A stretch of DNA of 64,000 nucleotides from Mechercharimyces sp. CAU 1602 (GTDB lineage: Bacteria; Bacillota; Bacilli; Thermoactinomycetales; JANTPT01). Location: assembly GCF_024753565.1 (NCBI RefSeq), contig NZ_JANTPT010000001.1, positions 62,001-126,000 on the forward strand. The letters are read 5' to 3'. Below, one piece after another: positions 33,977 to 42,679 of this stretch (the first letter of the stretch is position 1; every line of letters starts with the position of its first letter). The notes beneath the pieces were generated by a model. It made no database searches. It was not told the DNA's origin and saw nothing but the letters and a program-made list of their open reading frames with translations. A program made the position numbers and the translations under genes.

Positions 33977-34115
33977 ATAGTCGTCCTCCCATCAGCTATT
34001 TCATTATGCAGTATCGTATGCAGGACAATAGGGGAGGGTAAGGGCGCATGTCGGAGAAGAAAGCCTTGGATGCCTGTGATAATGGGTACATACGGGATTT
34101 ATCATCACTAAAGAA

Positions 34116-34514
34116 TTAATATTGTGTAGGCACAGAAATAAAAGGGGAGTATTTCTGAACATAATCGACAAAGCGATCACTTAAGGGAACAAGTAGATCT
34201 GCTTTTTTGTGTTCATAGTGGCCGCTTGGCTTAATAACGAGTAAGCGTGTCGTTGATAAGCGATAGTAATGGGAAGAGAAGGTGGGTGTAATGGTTGTTT
34301 CTCCTATTGTTATAAAGGGAACTTCCATTTGTGCGGACTCACGCTGTAGGGTGAATGGAACCATGCCAATCATATCATCGAGCATAATGTGATATGAAAT
34401 ATATGGTTTTTGCAAAATAAGCTCCTTTGTGGTTAGGGTGGTTCCTATATGAATGCGTTTTTGGTATATAAGGAGGTCACCGGCTAATGGTTTGACATTA
34501 ATAAAGTTAGACAT
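34116..34514 (-). CDS. Conserved-looking protein of unknown function
   Basis: 132 residues, no signal peptide or membrane segment, mixed alpha/beta composition with stretches LLIYQKRIHIGTT and ISYHIMLDDMIGMVPF. Not recognised. AAAAGGAGATG precedes the ATG at 34514, supporting translation. Divergent from yqgQ, with about 90 bp between the starts. Confidence 0.6.
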   Translation of the reverse strand: MSNFINVKPLAGDLLIYQKRIHIGTTLTTKELILQKPYISYHIMLDDMIGMVPFTLQRESAQMEVPFITIGETTITPTFSSHYYRLSTTRLLVIKPSGHYEHKKADLLVPLSDRFVDYVQKYSPFISVPTQY

Positions 34515-34607
34515 AGGGTCATCTCCTTTTGATTAGGATGGCGACAGATGTTTAACAGGTAGTGTAACATGAAACAACAGGCTCTGGGTAATGGATAAGG
34601 AGGAAAG

Positions 34608-34811
34608 ATGATGAATTCGCTTCAGGATATTAAAAGCTTATTACATAGCGTAGGTGTATACGTGTACACGGGAGATGGTCTCGGGGATTTAGAACTAATA
34701 TTGTCCGAGCTTAGCGATATGAGGGATTTTGGCATGATTGACCGTGAGACTTTTCAAAAAGCATTTCGGATCATTGGAGCGGAGAAACGAAAAATAAGGG
34801 AGAAGGGATAA
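34608..34811 (+). CDS. yqgQ: YqgQ family protein
   Basis: 67-residue cytoplasmic protein of the YqgQ family (DUF910), function unknown. The family core VYVYTGDGLGDLELIL is clear, followed by the helix around MIDRETFQKAFRIIGAEKR. AAGGAGGAAAG precedes two consecutive ATG codons, either of which could start translation. In many Bacillales yqgQ lies next to a glucokinase gene; that neighbour is absent here. Confidence 0.88.
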   Translation: MMNSLQDIKSLLHSVGVYVYTGDGLGDLELILSELSDMRDFGMIDRETFQKAFRIIGAEKRKIREKG

Positions 34812-34835
34812 GAGAAGGTTAAATTTGATGAAAGG

Positions 34836-34888
34836 ATGATGTAAGCGTAGAAGAGGGGGGCTCCCTTCTTCTGTTTACATCATGTCAT
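34836..34888. terminator. Bidirectional terminator between yqgQ and the reverse membrane protein gene
   Basis: Long imperfect hairpin: outer arms ATGATGTAA/TTACATCAT and an inner AGAAG...CTTCT stem around GGGGGG/CTCCC. Confidence 0.75.
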
Positions 34889-34902
34889 CAACTAACCCAA
34901 CC

Positions 34903-35805
34903 TCAGCGGTGGAATGCATGTGCAGTTACAAAGAGGTTACCTGCAAGGGACGTGGGTAATGTTGCGATCATGCTCCATTGATAACTATTCGCTTGTTCGT
35001 ATTCGTGCTGACTCATCATTCCGAAAGGATAGGTATAGATGAGAAGTGGGATGGAGCATTGTTGTTGCGATAACATCTCCACTAATTCACCCATGCGAGG
35101 ATCTACACCGTCAATTGGACGATAACGCAAAATAAGAATATCGATAAGATCATTTTGAATATATTGCTTCATTTTATCATAACTATACGATACCACCTCG
35201 ATATTGGTTAGGCCGCGTTTTTGAATTTCGGACAATTCAACTGACTTCATGCGTTCGATATCCTCTGTGGAACCCGTAACTAGGACACGCGCTTTCTTAT
35301 ATGCCATCTCTTTATCGACGAGGTGTGTAAGAGCCTCAATTCGTTCTTGTGCGTGATTCATCTCTTGCTGGAGTAATTCCCGAAACTCTCGATTGGTCTG
35401 TTTTTTAGCTTGTCCCAGTTGTTTGTAGAGTGTGTTTTTGTGGCTGTCCATGGTTTGTTTCATATCAATAGCGGATCTACCTAAGAAGTAGGTGATCAGA
35501 ATGCCGATGAAGACGATCACACTTCCCCCCACATATAAGAGCAAATTGATTGTATCTAAAAAACTTTCCCGTTCTGCTTGTACAAATTCACGATAACTGC
35601 TCATCTCTTCTTCGACCGATTGTCGATATGATTCGGTCTCTTCCTTTAAATACTCGTAGTTCGCGGCTTCTAATTGTAGACGACGAACTTCCTCCTCTAG
35701 CTCTGAGATTCTTTCTTTTTCACTCGTTTCTTCTGCAGAAGCAAACGATACCCCTCCACAAAATAGTAAACATAGTAGAAGCAATAGACGTAGGATTAGT
35801 CGCAT
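34903..35805 (-). CDS. Membrane-anchored coiled-coil protein with C-terminal Rossmann-like (NARF-type) domain
   Basis: 300 residues. The start at 35805 is chosen because AAAGGAAGAGGG lies just upstream. It has a signal peptide ending near SFASA, a coiled coil of about 55 residues rich in Glu, a membrane segment (INLLLYVGGSVIVFIGILI), a second helical stretch and a C-terminal domain starting KKARVLVTGSTEDIERM that looks like a Rossmann fold (NARF domain as I remember the name). The arrangement suggests an extracytoplasmic coiled coil and a cytoplasmic signalling domain. Function unknown. Confidence 0.68.
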   Translation of the reverse strand: MRLILRLLLLLCLLFCGGVSFASAEETSEKERISELEEEVRRLQLEAANYEYLKEETESYRQSVEEEMSSYREFVQAERESFLDTINLLLYVGGSVIVFIGILITYFLGRSAIDMKQTMDSHKNTLYKQLGQAKKQTNREFRELLQQEMNHAQERIEALTHLVDKEMAYKKARVLVTGSTEDIERMKSVELSEIQKRGLTNIEVVSYSYDKMKQYIQNDLIDILILRYRPIDGVDPRMGELVEMLSQQQCSIPLLIYTYPFGMMSQHEYEQANSYQWSMIATLPTSLAGNLFVTAHAFHR

Positions 35806-36000
35806 ATACCCTCTTCCTTTCATGTAACTTCTAAGCGGCTCTTCTATTGTAACGCAATCGAGATAAAGAAAACGGATCTATTGTGAGGTGTGAGACGTTT
35901 ATATCTATGAAAGACGTGGAATAAAAAATAGAAAGCTGAACAGGTATAGTTAATAGGGACATTTGGTAAAAATGTTGACAAATGAACAAATGGTTACCAC

Positions 36001-36030
36001 TTGATTCGGCAGAGGGTTTCTCGCTACAAT
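36001..36030 (+). promoter_or_regulatory. Candidate promoter of the IDEAL-domain gene
   Basis: TTGATT at 36001-36006, 18-base spacer, TACAAT at 36025-36030, about 105 bp before the ATG. The 330-bp stretch 35806-36135 otherwise shows no gene. Confidence 0.45.
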
Positions 36031-36135
36031 GAAATAAAGGGTAATTGAGAACCTTTTTCATTGAAGAGAAGGAATCGGAAATGTTTTGTTTCTATGGTTC
36101 ATTCATATATATTAAATAAAAAGGTGGTGAGGTCC

Positions 36136-36519
36136 ATGACCAGATTGATACAGCATGGATTTCAGGAAGGGGATTGGGTGAAAGGAACATCCATCTATGA
36201 CGAGATGTTTCAAGGGTACATCGAGTCGATGGAGGAGAAACACGAGTCCGCCAAAGTACGCGTCATTCAATCCGACCACGAACGAGTGATAGGCAAAGTG
36301 ATTACTAGTCCGCTAGAACGACTGAACCCACACGATGACGTCTTGCCATATGAAGAGGGACAGCTACGTAACCTTATTGATATTTCTTTATCGTGTAATG
36401 ACAAGGATTGGTTTATTCACTTAACGAGCTTGTTACAAAAAGAACAGCAGGCTAATGAGCAAGGTGTTTCCTCTATGGACGATACGTTTAAGGGGTGTGA
36501 ATCCTTTCGTAAAGGGTAA
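36136..36519 (+). CDS. IDEAL-domain protein
   Basis: 127 residues. An N-terminal SH3-like or beta part begins FQEGDWVKGTSIYDEMFQGY and a C-terminal IDEAL motif LRNLIDISLSCNDKDWFIHL matches the short IDEAL domain of Bacillales proteins. AAGGTGGTGAGG precedes ATG 36136; the longer open frame upstream lacks signals. The cellular role is not known from sequence. Followed by a strong terminator and then cas6. Confidence 0.8.
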   Translation: MTRLIQHGFQEGDWVKGTSIYDEMFQGYIESMEEKHESAKVRVIQSDHERVIGKVITSPLERLNPHDDVLPYEEGQLRNLIDISLSCNDKDWFIHLTSLLQKEQQANEQGVSSMDDTFKGCESFRKG

Positions 36520-36540
36520 CGCAACATATAGAACGAGTTG

Positions 36541-36578
36541 ACGGTCGTAAGTCCCCCATAGGACTTGCGACCGTTTTC
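36541..36578 (+). terminator. Terminator after the IDEAL-domain gene
   Basis: Fourteen-base stem ACGGTCGTAAGTCC/GGACTTGCGACCGT (one G-T pair), loop CCCATA, then TTTT. Confidence 0.88.
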
Positions 36579-36674
36579 TGCCTCTTACGGTAGGTTTCAA
36601 TAAATATATAGAATAGTCATCAATATTTAAGTAATTTCGAATGAAAGAATAGAGTAAAATATAGAAAATGATGT

Positions 36675-36693
36675 GTAATCATGTTATGATTAC
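36675..36693. promoter_or_regulatory. Dyad in the cas6 upstream region
   Basis: GTAATCA-TGTTA-TGATTAC, perfect arms of seven bases, 48 bp before the cas6 ATG. It could be an operator. No CRISPR repeat-spacer pattern was found around it. Confidence 0.45.
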
Positions 36694-36740
36694 TATAAGA
36701 TTACTTAAGTACAGGATAGGATCTATATGGAGGAGGAGCG

Positions 36741-37541
36741 ATGAGGTTTCAAATTGAATTAGACTGCGAACGTCCCATTCTGTTGCCCAGGAATTATCAG
36801 CGAGTGTTGCAAGGCATGATTTATCATATGATAGAAAATGAAAACATCCGTGATTTCCTTCACAATAAAGGGTTCATTTGGGAAGAGCGCCGTTTTAAGC
36901 CGATGGTATTCTCCTGGCTGCAGGGTTCGTATTCGATTGAAAAGGATAAGGTGCGCTTTTATCCACCTATACGACTTTATATTAGCTCGTGTTGGCCACC
37001 ATTGATAGAAGAGCTTGCGCGTGCGTTTCTGTCTACATCGGTTATCTCTTTACGTGGACAAGCGATTATGATTAATCACGTAGAGGTGCTGGCAGAGCCA
37101 CCACTAGATGAAGGTGACTTGATTGTACGTACTCTTTCTCCCATTACGGTTTACTCTACTTATGAAAGTGAAGAAGGGCGCAAAGTGACGTATTATTACG
37201 ACGTTCGCGATGATTCTTTTTCTAAACTGATTCGTTTGAATTTAATAAAAAAGGCGAAAGCAATCTTTGATTGGAATCTCGAAGATCGCCCGTTTGCTAT
37301 TAGACCGGTAGGAGATGTACATGAACGACAGCAAAAGCGGATTTGGTATAAGGGGTTTCTCATTAGGGCATGGAATGGAACGTTTCGCATGAGTGGCGAT
37401 CCTTTCCTAAAGCAAATGGGATATCAAGTGGGTCTAGGAGGAAAGAATGCGCAAGGCTTTGGAATGGTTGAATCTGTTTTAGCGCAATCTCAGCAAGTCG
37501 ACGGCATGAAGGAAAAGATTGCCCCTCTACAAAAGAAATAA
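36741..37541 (+). CDS. cas6: CRISPR-associated endoribonuclease Cas6 (orphan)
   Basis: 266 residues with the two-ferredoxin-fold layout of Cas6. The N-terminal part has LQGMIYHMIENENIRDFLHN, which includes the usual histidine region, and FKPMVFSWLQG. The C-terminal glycine-rich loop GYQVGLGGKNAQGFGM is diagnostic. Cas6 cuts CRISPR transcripts within the repeat. No other cas gene and no array are present in the window, so it is either an orphan working in trans for a distant array or recruited for another RNA. GGAGGAGG lies just before the ATG, and a dyad lies in its promoter region. Confidence 0.88.
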   Translation: MRFQIELDCERPILLPRNYQRVLQGMIYHMIENENIRDFLHNKGFIWEERRFKPMVFSWLQGSYSIEKDKVRFYPPIRLYISSCWPPLIEELARAFLSTSVISLRGQAIMINHVEVLAEPPLDEGDLIVRTLSPITVYSTYESEEGRKVTYYYDVRDDSFSKLIRLNLIKKAKAIFDWNLEDRPFAIRPVGDVHERQQKRIWYKGFLIRAWNGTFRMSGDPFLKQMGYQVGLGGKNAQGFGMVESVLAQSQQVDGMKEKIAPLQKK

Positions 37542-37578
37542 TAAGTCTAGTATGGAGATTAAATGTTTAGAAGTGAAG

Positions 37579-37604
37579 CCGCCCTTACAGAAGGGCGGTT
37601 TTTT
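37579..37604 (+). terminator. Terminator after cas6
   Basis: CCGCCCTT-ACAG-AAGGGCGG followed by six T. Confidence 0.92.
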
Positions 37605-37642
37605 GAGTAAGAAGGTTTTTCTACTAGGAAGAGTAGAGGGGA

Positions 37643-38434
37643 TTAGCTCGCTTTTTTTCGTTTAGATACGAAGATGATGAGAACCACTATGCCTATGATA
37701 AGGAGTAGACCTCCTGCACCGAGAACAATCCACCCAAAGGGGTTAGGAACTTGAAGAGTCATTGCAACTGGATTCTTCTTTCCAGGCTCAACATTCCAGA
37801 TTAATGTCTTTCCATCGTCCACCACGGTATCTGCATTATGCTCCTGCGGTTCTACTGGAAGGGTAAATAAGAGGCGAAGGTTGACCTGATCCATGATCAA
37901 GTCGGACAGGAGACTCCCGTCCCCTCCCATATCTGTGAGGTCAGCCTCCGTGTTGATCCGGAAGGTATAGAATAAGAAGCTTTGTTCCAGTTGATATCCA
38001 TTCTGAAATAGGGGTGGGACGGTTAAAGATGAAGTTGCTCCCATGGGTAGCATAGCAGAATTGGTTGAAGCCATCAGCTGATCTGCTGAATCAGGATCAA
38101 GATAGGAGGACAGCTTTCCTTTAAATTTGTCCATGTCTTCAAATGGAGGCTCATCTGCGATGTTATCTACTTCTTTGGTAGCGAGAAACCCTTTCTTTCC
38201 GTCTTCTTCGAGAGGGGCGACATTAAAGCCTTCATCGATGAAGGCTTGTTTAATTTCAACGAAAGATTCATCAACATAATCACTCAGCATGGATTGTGTC
38301 AAGAGTACCTTAAACTCGTATTCTCCGGATCCATCTTTATGAACCGTTATATGGGTATCGGCATCGATGCACCCACTCAACATGAGAGGAAATATGAGTA
38401 AAATGATGAATAAGAAACGCTTATACTTCTGCAT
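37643..38434 (-). CDS. Lipoprotein of the LppM/DUF3153 type
   Basis: 263 residues. The signal peptide ends in a lipobox (MLSGCID), the main domain begins with THITVHKDGSGEYEFKVLLT as in LppM-like proteins, and a C-terminal membrane helix (IVLGAGGLLLIIGIVVLIIF) is followed by a basic tail. The protein is thus anchored at both ends outside the membrane. Function unknown. AAGGAGCC ribosome site before the ATG. Converges on cas6. Confidence 0.82.
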   Translation of the reverse strand: MQKYKRFLFIILLIFPLMLSGCIDADTHITVHKDGSGEYEFKVLLTQSMLSDYVDESFVEIKQAFIDEGFNVAPLEEDGKKGFLATKEVDNIADEPPFEDMDKFKGKLSSYLDPDSADQLMASTNSAMLPMGATSSLTVPPLFQNGYQLEQSFLFYTFRINTEADLTDMGGDGSLLSDLIMDQVNLRLLFTLPVEPQEHNADTVVDDGKTLIWNVEPGKKNPVAMTLQVPNPFGWIVLGAGGLLLIIGIVVLIIFVSKRKKAS

Positions 38435-38651
38435 ATATCGAAGGCTCCTTTCGCGAGTAGCCAGTTCTTAACATCCAGTATATATGATAACTTCATGTGA
38501 GGAAATATTGAATGCAACGAATGAGGAGAGCGAGGGGAAACAGACGAAATATTAAATTTGACCAGATATCCTCGCGAAACTATATTTTTATGACGATGTT
38601 AAGAGAATAGTGCAACTGGAGAGTATTCGATCGTTTATTCGTGGAGATCTT

Positions 38652-39210
38652 TTGCTGATAAAAGAGTCCAAGCTTCATCTGTCCAACCACGGAACAAGCG
38701 ACACTCATGAACAAATCGATAGGATGTAGTCGCTTTCTCTTTAATCACTTTCTAGCCAAGTGGAATGAAACCTATAAGGAAACGGAAAAGGGACTCTCCT
38801 ATCCCGCCTGCTCGCGTCAATTGACGCAATTGAAAAAAGAGTTGGAATGGCTAAAGGAAGTGGATGCTACCTCTCTCCAGCGATCCCTAAAGAACCTAGC
38901 GGATGCCTTTTCCCGCTACTTCAAAAAGCAATCGGATCGATCCCGCTTTAAAAGTAAACGAAACAAGGTTCAATCCTACACGAGTCAATGTAACCATCCG
39001 AAACAAGGGCGTGCATCGATTGAAGTCAGTGGTAATCGGATCAAACTGCCGAAGCTCGGGTGGGTGAAGTTTGCCAAGTCCCGTGAGGTAAAAGGACGCA
39101 TTCTTTCTGCTACGATTCGTCGGAACCCGTCAGGGAAGTACTTTGTCTCCATCCTGTGCGAAGTGAACCAAAGTCCAAGAGCTTTTAACAAAACTTTTCT
39201 TACCGTGTAA
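38652..39210 (+). pseudogene. tnpB: tnpB remnant, N-terminal half of an IS200/IS605-type gene
   Basis: A reading frame of 167 codons from ATG 38707 gives typical TnpB sequence: [40 protein letters not shown] and GNRIKLPKLGWVKFAKSREV. The preceding codons in frame (ICPTTEQATL) belong to the same protein, and a start-like LLIKESKL lies before them in another frame, so the beginning is frameshifted. The end after EVNQSPRAF is lost, removing all RuvC catalytic residues. Nearly identical to the first relic at 10486 where they overlap. Confidence 0.87.
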
Positions 39211-39448
39211 TAGGGTTGTTGTCTCGGCTTTCTGGAGTGGTAATTAGAAATTATTTGCTCTAGGGATGTTTGTCATCCTTAAGAAGTGGGTAAGGGATGA
39301 AGAAAGGTGTGCTTCCTTCATGTTAGGGAATGAGTAGTCCCCTTACTTATCTGAAATAGGGAGCAAATCGAACTTGAGGAGGCATTCTTATTATTCTAAG
39401 TCATTTGCAAGTGAATAGGAAGATGGGAACGATCGAGGAGTGGTTGTC

Positions 39449-40480
39449 ATGAAGGCCGTCGTCATTGGGGCTACAGGCTATGGAGGCGTGGAACTGGTTC
39501 GATTATTGGACGGACATCCGCACCTTGAAATCGGTGGTCTCTTTTCATTTTCTCAGGCGGGCAAGTCATATGCTTCTCTTTATCCGCATCTCTCCCACTT
39601 GGAGTGGACCTTGGCGGAGATGGATGTAGAAGCGATTATAGAAGCGGGTGAAGTTGTATTCTTCGCTACACCAGCCGGAGTAAGTCGTGAGTGGGCCCCT
39701 CTGTTGGCCGAACGAGGCAAGATTTGCATCGATTTATCTGGAGACTTTCGGTTAAACAGCGAAGATTATCGGAAGTGGTATGGAAAAAAAGCCGCAACAA
39801 AGCGGTGGCTTGATGAATCAGTGTATGGATTAAGCGAATGGTTCCCAGAGAAAATTAAAGAAGCTACACTTATCGCCAATCCAGGTTGTTATCCAACAGC
39901 AACTCTTTTGGCGCTATTGCCGTTACTTCGAGCCGAACTAATTGATCCTGATTTTCTCGTAATTGATGGAAAATCAGGGGTAACTGGAGCCGGTCGTTCG
40001 ACACAGCAATCCAAACTGTTTTGTGAGACGAGCGAAAACTTACGTGCCTATAAAGTGGAAGGGCATCAACACATCCCTGAAATTGAACGGTTTGCTAGTA
40101 AGATAGCGCGAAAGCCCATTAATGTTAGCTTTACTCCGCACCTGGTTCCGATGAACCGTGGGTTATTGGTAACGATGGTGGCAAAATTACAACCAGATGT
40201 TCATATAGATTCCGTTCGTATGGCATATGAAGAGGATTACAAGAATCAACCGTTCCTTCGCTTATTACCAGAAGGATGTTGGCCACAGACCAAAGGAGTG
40301 CAGGCAAGCAATTACTGTGATATATCCTATAGCATGGATGAACGTACAGGTCGCCTGACAGTGGTATCTGTCATCGATAATTTGGTTAAAGGGGCGGCCG
40401 GACAGGCAATTCAAAATGCGAATCTGCGTTTTGATTGGCCTGAAACATCAGGGCTAACAGGACTACCGATGTTCCCATAA
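39449..40480 (+). CDS. argC: N-acetyl-gamma-glutamyl-phosphate reductase
   Basis: Third step of arginine synthesis, NADPH-dependent reduction of N-acetylglutamyl phosphate. The nucleotide-binding VVIGATGYGGVELVRLL opens the chain, the catalytic cysteine lies in ANPGCYPTATLLAL, and KSGVTGAGR follows. The start at 39449 stands nine bases after GAGGAG, three codons inside the open frame. First of argC-argJ-argB-argD. The 240 bp upstream contains no T-box or other leader that I recognise. Confidence 0.94.
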   Translation: MKAVVIGATGYGGVELVRLLDGHPHLEIGGLFSFSQAGKSYASLYPHLSHLEWTLAEMDVEAIIEAGEVVFFATPAGVSREWAPLLAERGKICIDLSGDFRLNSEDYRKWYGKKAATKRWLDESVYGLSEWFPEKIKEATLIANPGCYPTATLLALLPLLRAELIDPDFLVIDGKSGVTGAGRSTQQSKLFCETSENLRAYKVEGHQHIPEIERFASKIARKPINVSFTPHLVPMNRGLLVTMVAKLQPDVHIDSVRMAYEEDYKNQPFLRLLPEGCWPQTKGVQASNYCDISYSMDERTGRLTVVSVIDNLVKGAAGQAIQNANLRFDWPETSGLTGLPMFP

Positions 40481-40557
40481 GGGCGACGGTAGAATAAGCA
40501 AGTTGCTAAAAAAGAAACCATTATGTGTGATTATGATGAAGGAGAGGATTTTTCCAA

Positions 40558-41817
40558 ATGGGTCAAACAGAGCTGCTTGAGACCAGCCTGGATAGTGAAT
40601 CGAAAGTTACAGTTGTTTCTAAGCCGGATATAACAGCCCCCAAAGGATTTTTTAGCGCAGGGTTGCATTGTGGGATTCGCCGCAAGCATCCGGATTTAGG
40701 AATGATTTATTGCGAAAATCCAGCAGCTGCGGCAGCTGTCTACACGACCAATGCGTTTCAGGCGGCACCATTGAAGGTAACCCAGACAAGCTTGGCAGAG
40801 GAAGAGACGTTGCAGGCAATTCTCGTCAACAGTGGTGTTGCCAATTCGTGTACAGGAGAAGAGGGGTTGCGCGATGCCTATGAGATGAGAAAAGTAGGTT
40901 CCGATTTACTTGGTTTACCTGTACATCGAGTGGCTGTTGTCTCCACTGGATTGATCGGAACACGTCTGCCGATGGAGAAAGTGACGACGGGGTTGATTGA
41001 GTTGGCTCCGCAATTAGGAAGAGGACTAACGAAGCATCATGATTTCGCCCGTTCTATTTTGACGACTGATACCAAGACGAAAGAGTCAGCGGTTACGGTT
41101 CAAGTGAATGGCGAGCCGGTGACAGTTGCAGGCACTGCCAAAGGATCGGGTATGATTCATCCTAATATGGCTACTATGCTTGGTTTTATGACAACAGATG
41201 CGAATATTTCGTCATCTATGTTGCATCAACTTTTAAAGGAAGTGACAGATGAATCCTTTAATATGATCACCGTAGATGGGGACACCAGTACAAATGATAT
41301 GGTTTTGGCGATGGCAAGCGGTCAAGTGGAACACGAGCAGCTGACGGAAGAACATCCTGATTGGCAGACTTTTCGTGAGGGATTTCTGTATGTTGCTCGT
41401 TCCTTAGCGATGGATATCGCACGGGACGGAGAAGGTGCCACCCGTTTGATTGAAGCTCGCATCAAAGGAGCTAGTAGTGTGGAGGGGGCAAGAAAAGCGG
41501 CCAAAGCGATCGTGGGCTCTAATTTGGTGAAGTCTGCTGTATTTGGTCAAGATGCCAACTGGGGGCGCATTGTTTGTGCCGTTGGTTATGGTGACTCCTC
41601 AGTCCATCCCGATAGCGTGGATGCATTCATCGGTCCGGTTGCCGTTGTTCAAAAAGGTTTGCCTCTTTCCTTTGATGAGGATGCGGCCAGTCAGGCATTA
41701 CAAGAAGAAAAAGTGGTGCTTACCGTCAATCTTCATCAGGGAACGGAGGAGGCAGTTGCGTGGGGTTGTGATTTAACTTATGAGTATGTGAAGATCAACG
41801 CTTGCTACCGTACGTAA
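40558..41817 (+). CDS. argJ: Bifunctional ornithine acetyltransferase/N-acetylglutamate synthase
   Basis: Transfers acetyl from acetylornithine to glutamate, and in the bifunctional form also uses acetyl-CoA. The 419-residue precursor cleaves itself before the conserved threonine in KGSGMIHPNMATML; this sequence is intact, so both chains should form. GANWGR-type C-terminal motif is present (FGQDANWGRIVCAVGYGD). Ribosome site AAGGAGAGG. Central gene of the arginine operon; cyclic pathway is thereby indicated. Confidence 0.94.
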   Translation: MGQTELLETSLDSESKVTVVSKPDITAPKGFFSAGLHCGIRRKHPDLGMIYCENPAAAAAVYTTNAFQAAPLKVTQTSLAEEETLQAILVNSGVANSCTGEEGLRDAYEMRKVGSDLLGLPVHRVAVVSTGLIGTRLPMEKVTTGLIELAPQLGRGLTKHHDFARSILTTDTKTKESAVTVQVNGEPVTVAGTAKGSGMIHPNMATMLGFMTTDANISSSMLHQLLKEVTDESFNMITVDGDTSTNDMVLAMASGQVEHEQLTEEHPDWQTFREGFLYVARSLAMDIARDGEGATRLIEARIKGASSVEGARKAAKAIVGSNLVKSAVFGQDANWGRIVCAVGYGDSSVHPDSVDAFIGPVAVVQKGLPLSFDEDAASQALQEEKVVLTVNLHQGTEEAVAWGCDLTYEYVKINACYRT

Positions 41818-41851
41818 AGCGCAGTGTAATGCTTTTGGAGAGGAGTGTAGC

Positions 41852-42679
41852 ATGAGTAGAATAAATGAAGTAGCTGTGATCAAAGTGGGTGGCAGTGTAA
41901 TGGCAGAATTGCATCCCACTTTTTATCCTGTCTGTGTCGAGATGATGAGACAAGGGGTTCAACCGGTCATCGTGCATGGGGGAGGACCGTGGATTACCCA
42001 ATTGATGGAGAAAATGAACCTAAGTTCCCGCTTTGTTGATGGAATGCGCGTAACGACAGCAGAAACGATGGATGTAGTGGAAATGGTGCTGGCGGGGAAG
42101 GTGAATAAGAGGCTCGTAGCACAGATGGAGCGGGCAGGAGTACCAGCAGTTGGTGTGAGTGGCGTTGATCGTCAGCTTTTGCAAGCGACAAAACAAGATG
42201 AAGCGCTGGGTTATGTGGGCAAAGTGAAGCAGGTGAATCCAGAGATTTTGACGCATGTGATGGCAAAAGGATGGGTCCCTGTGATCGCCTCGTTAGGGGT
42301 GGATGAAGAAGGACAGCGATACAACGTGAATGCAGATACGGCCGCAGGAGCGATAGCGGATGCGTTACAGGCAAAGAGTTTGACACTGATAACAGATGTA
42401 CCCGGTATTCTGCACGGTGAAGGGAAGGAAAAAGAGGTGGTTTTGCAACTGACGGCTTCTGAAGTGGAAAAGTGGATTGCTACGAAAAAAATAACTGGTG
42501 GCATGATTCCTAAGGTGAGGGCAGGTGTCTCGGCGTTGACTCACTCTTTGCAAGAAGTGATTATTTGTGGGGGGAAAAGTACGTTTTCGTATACGCGCGA
42601 GACAGGACTTTTTGGAACACGGTTGATTCATGAGGAGGTGAAGACTGATGGCACTCTTTCCGACTTATGTGAAGCGTGA
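41852..42679 (+). CDS. argB: Acetylglutamate kinase
   Basis: Phosphorylates N-acetylglutamate. The 275-residue amino-acid kinase fold shows VIKVGGSVMAE, IVHGGGPWITQLME, NVNADTAAGAIADAL and the late TGGMIPKV motif that binds ATP. GAGGAG precedes the ATG. Its last 32 bases overlap argD, a sign of tight coupling. Arginine feedback inhibition cannot be judged securely. Confidence 0.94.
   Translation: MSRINEVAVIKVGGSVMAELHPTFYPVCVEMMRQGVQPVIVHGGGPWITQLMEKMNLSSRFVDGMRVTTAETMDVVEMVLAGKVNKRLVAQMERAGVPAVGVSGVDRQLLQATKQDEALGYVGKVKQVNPEILTHVMAKGWVPVIASLGVDEEGQRYNVNADTAAGAIADALQAKSLTLITDVPGILHGEGKEKEVVLQLTASEVEKWIATKKITGGMIPKVRAGVSALTHSLQEVIICGGKSTFSYTRETGLFGTRLIHEEVKTDGTLSDLCEA

Noticed and set aside
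36520-36740. Possible CRISPR repeats next to cas6 (GTTTCAATAAATATATAG).
   Set aside because: Occurs once, with no spaced repeats; not an array.
39211-39448. Possible T-box or arginine-repressor leader before argC.
   Set aside because: No T-box core (GGTGGNACCGCG-like) and no convincing ArgR box could be found.
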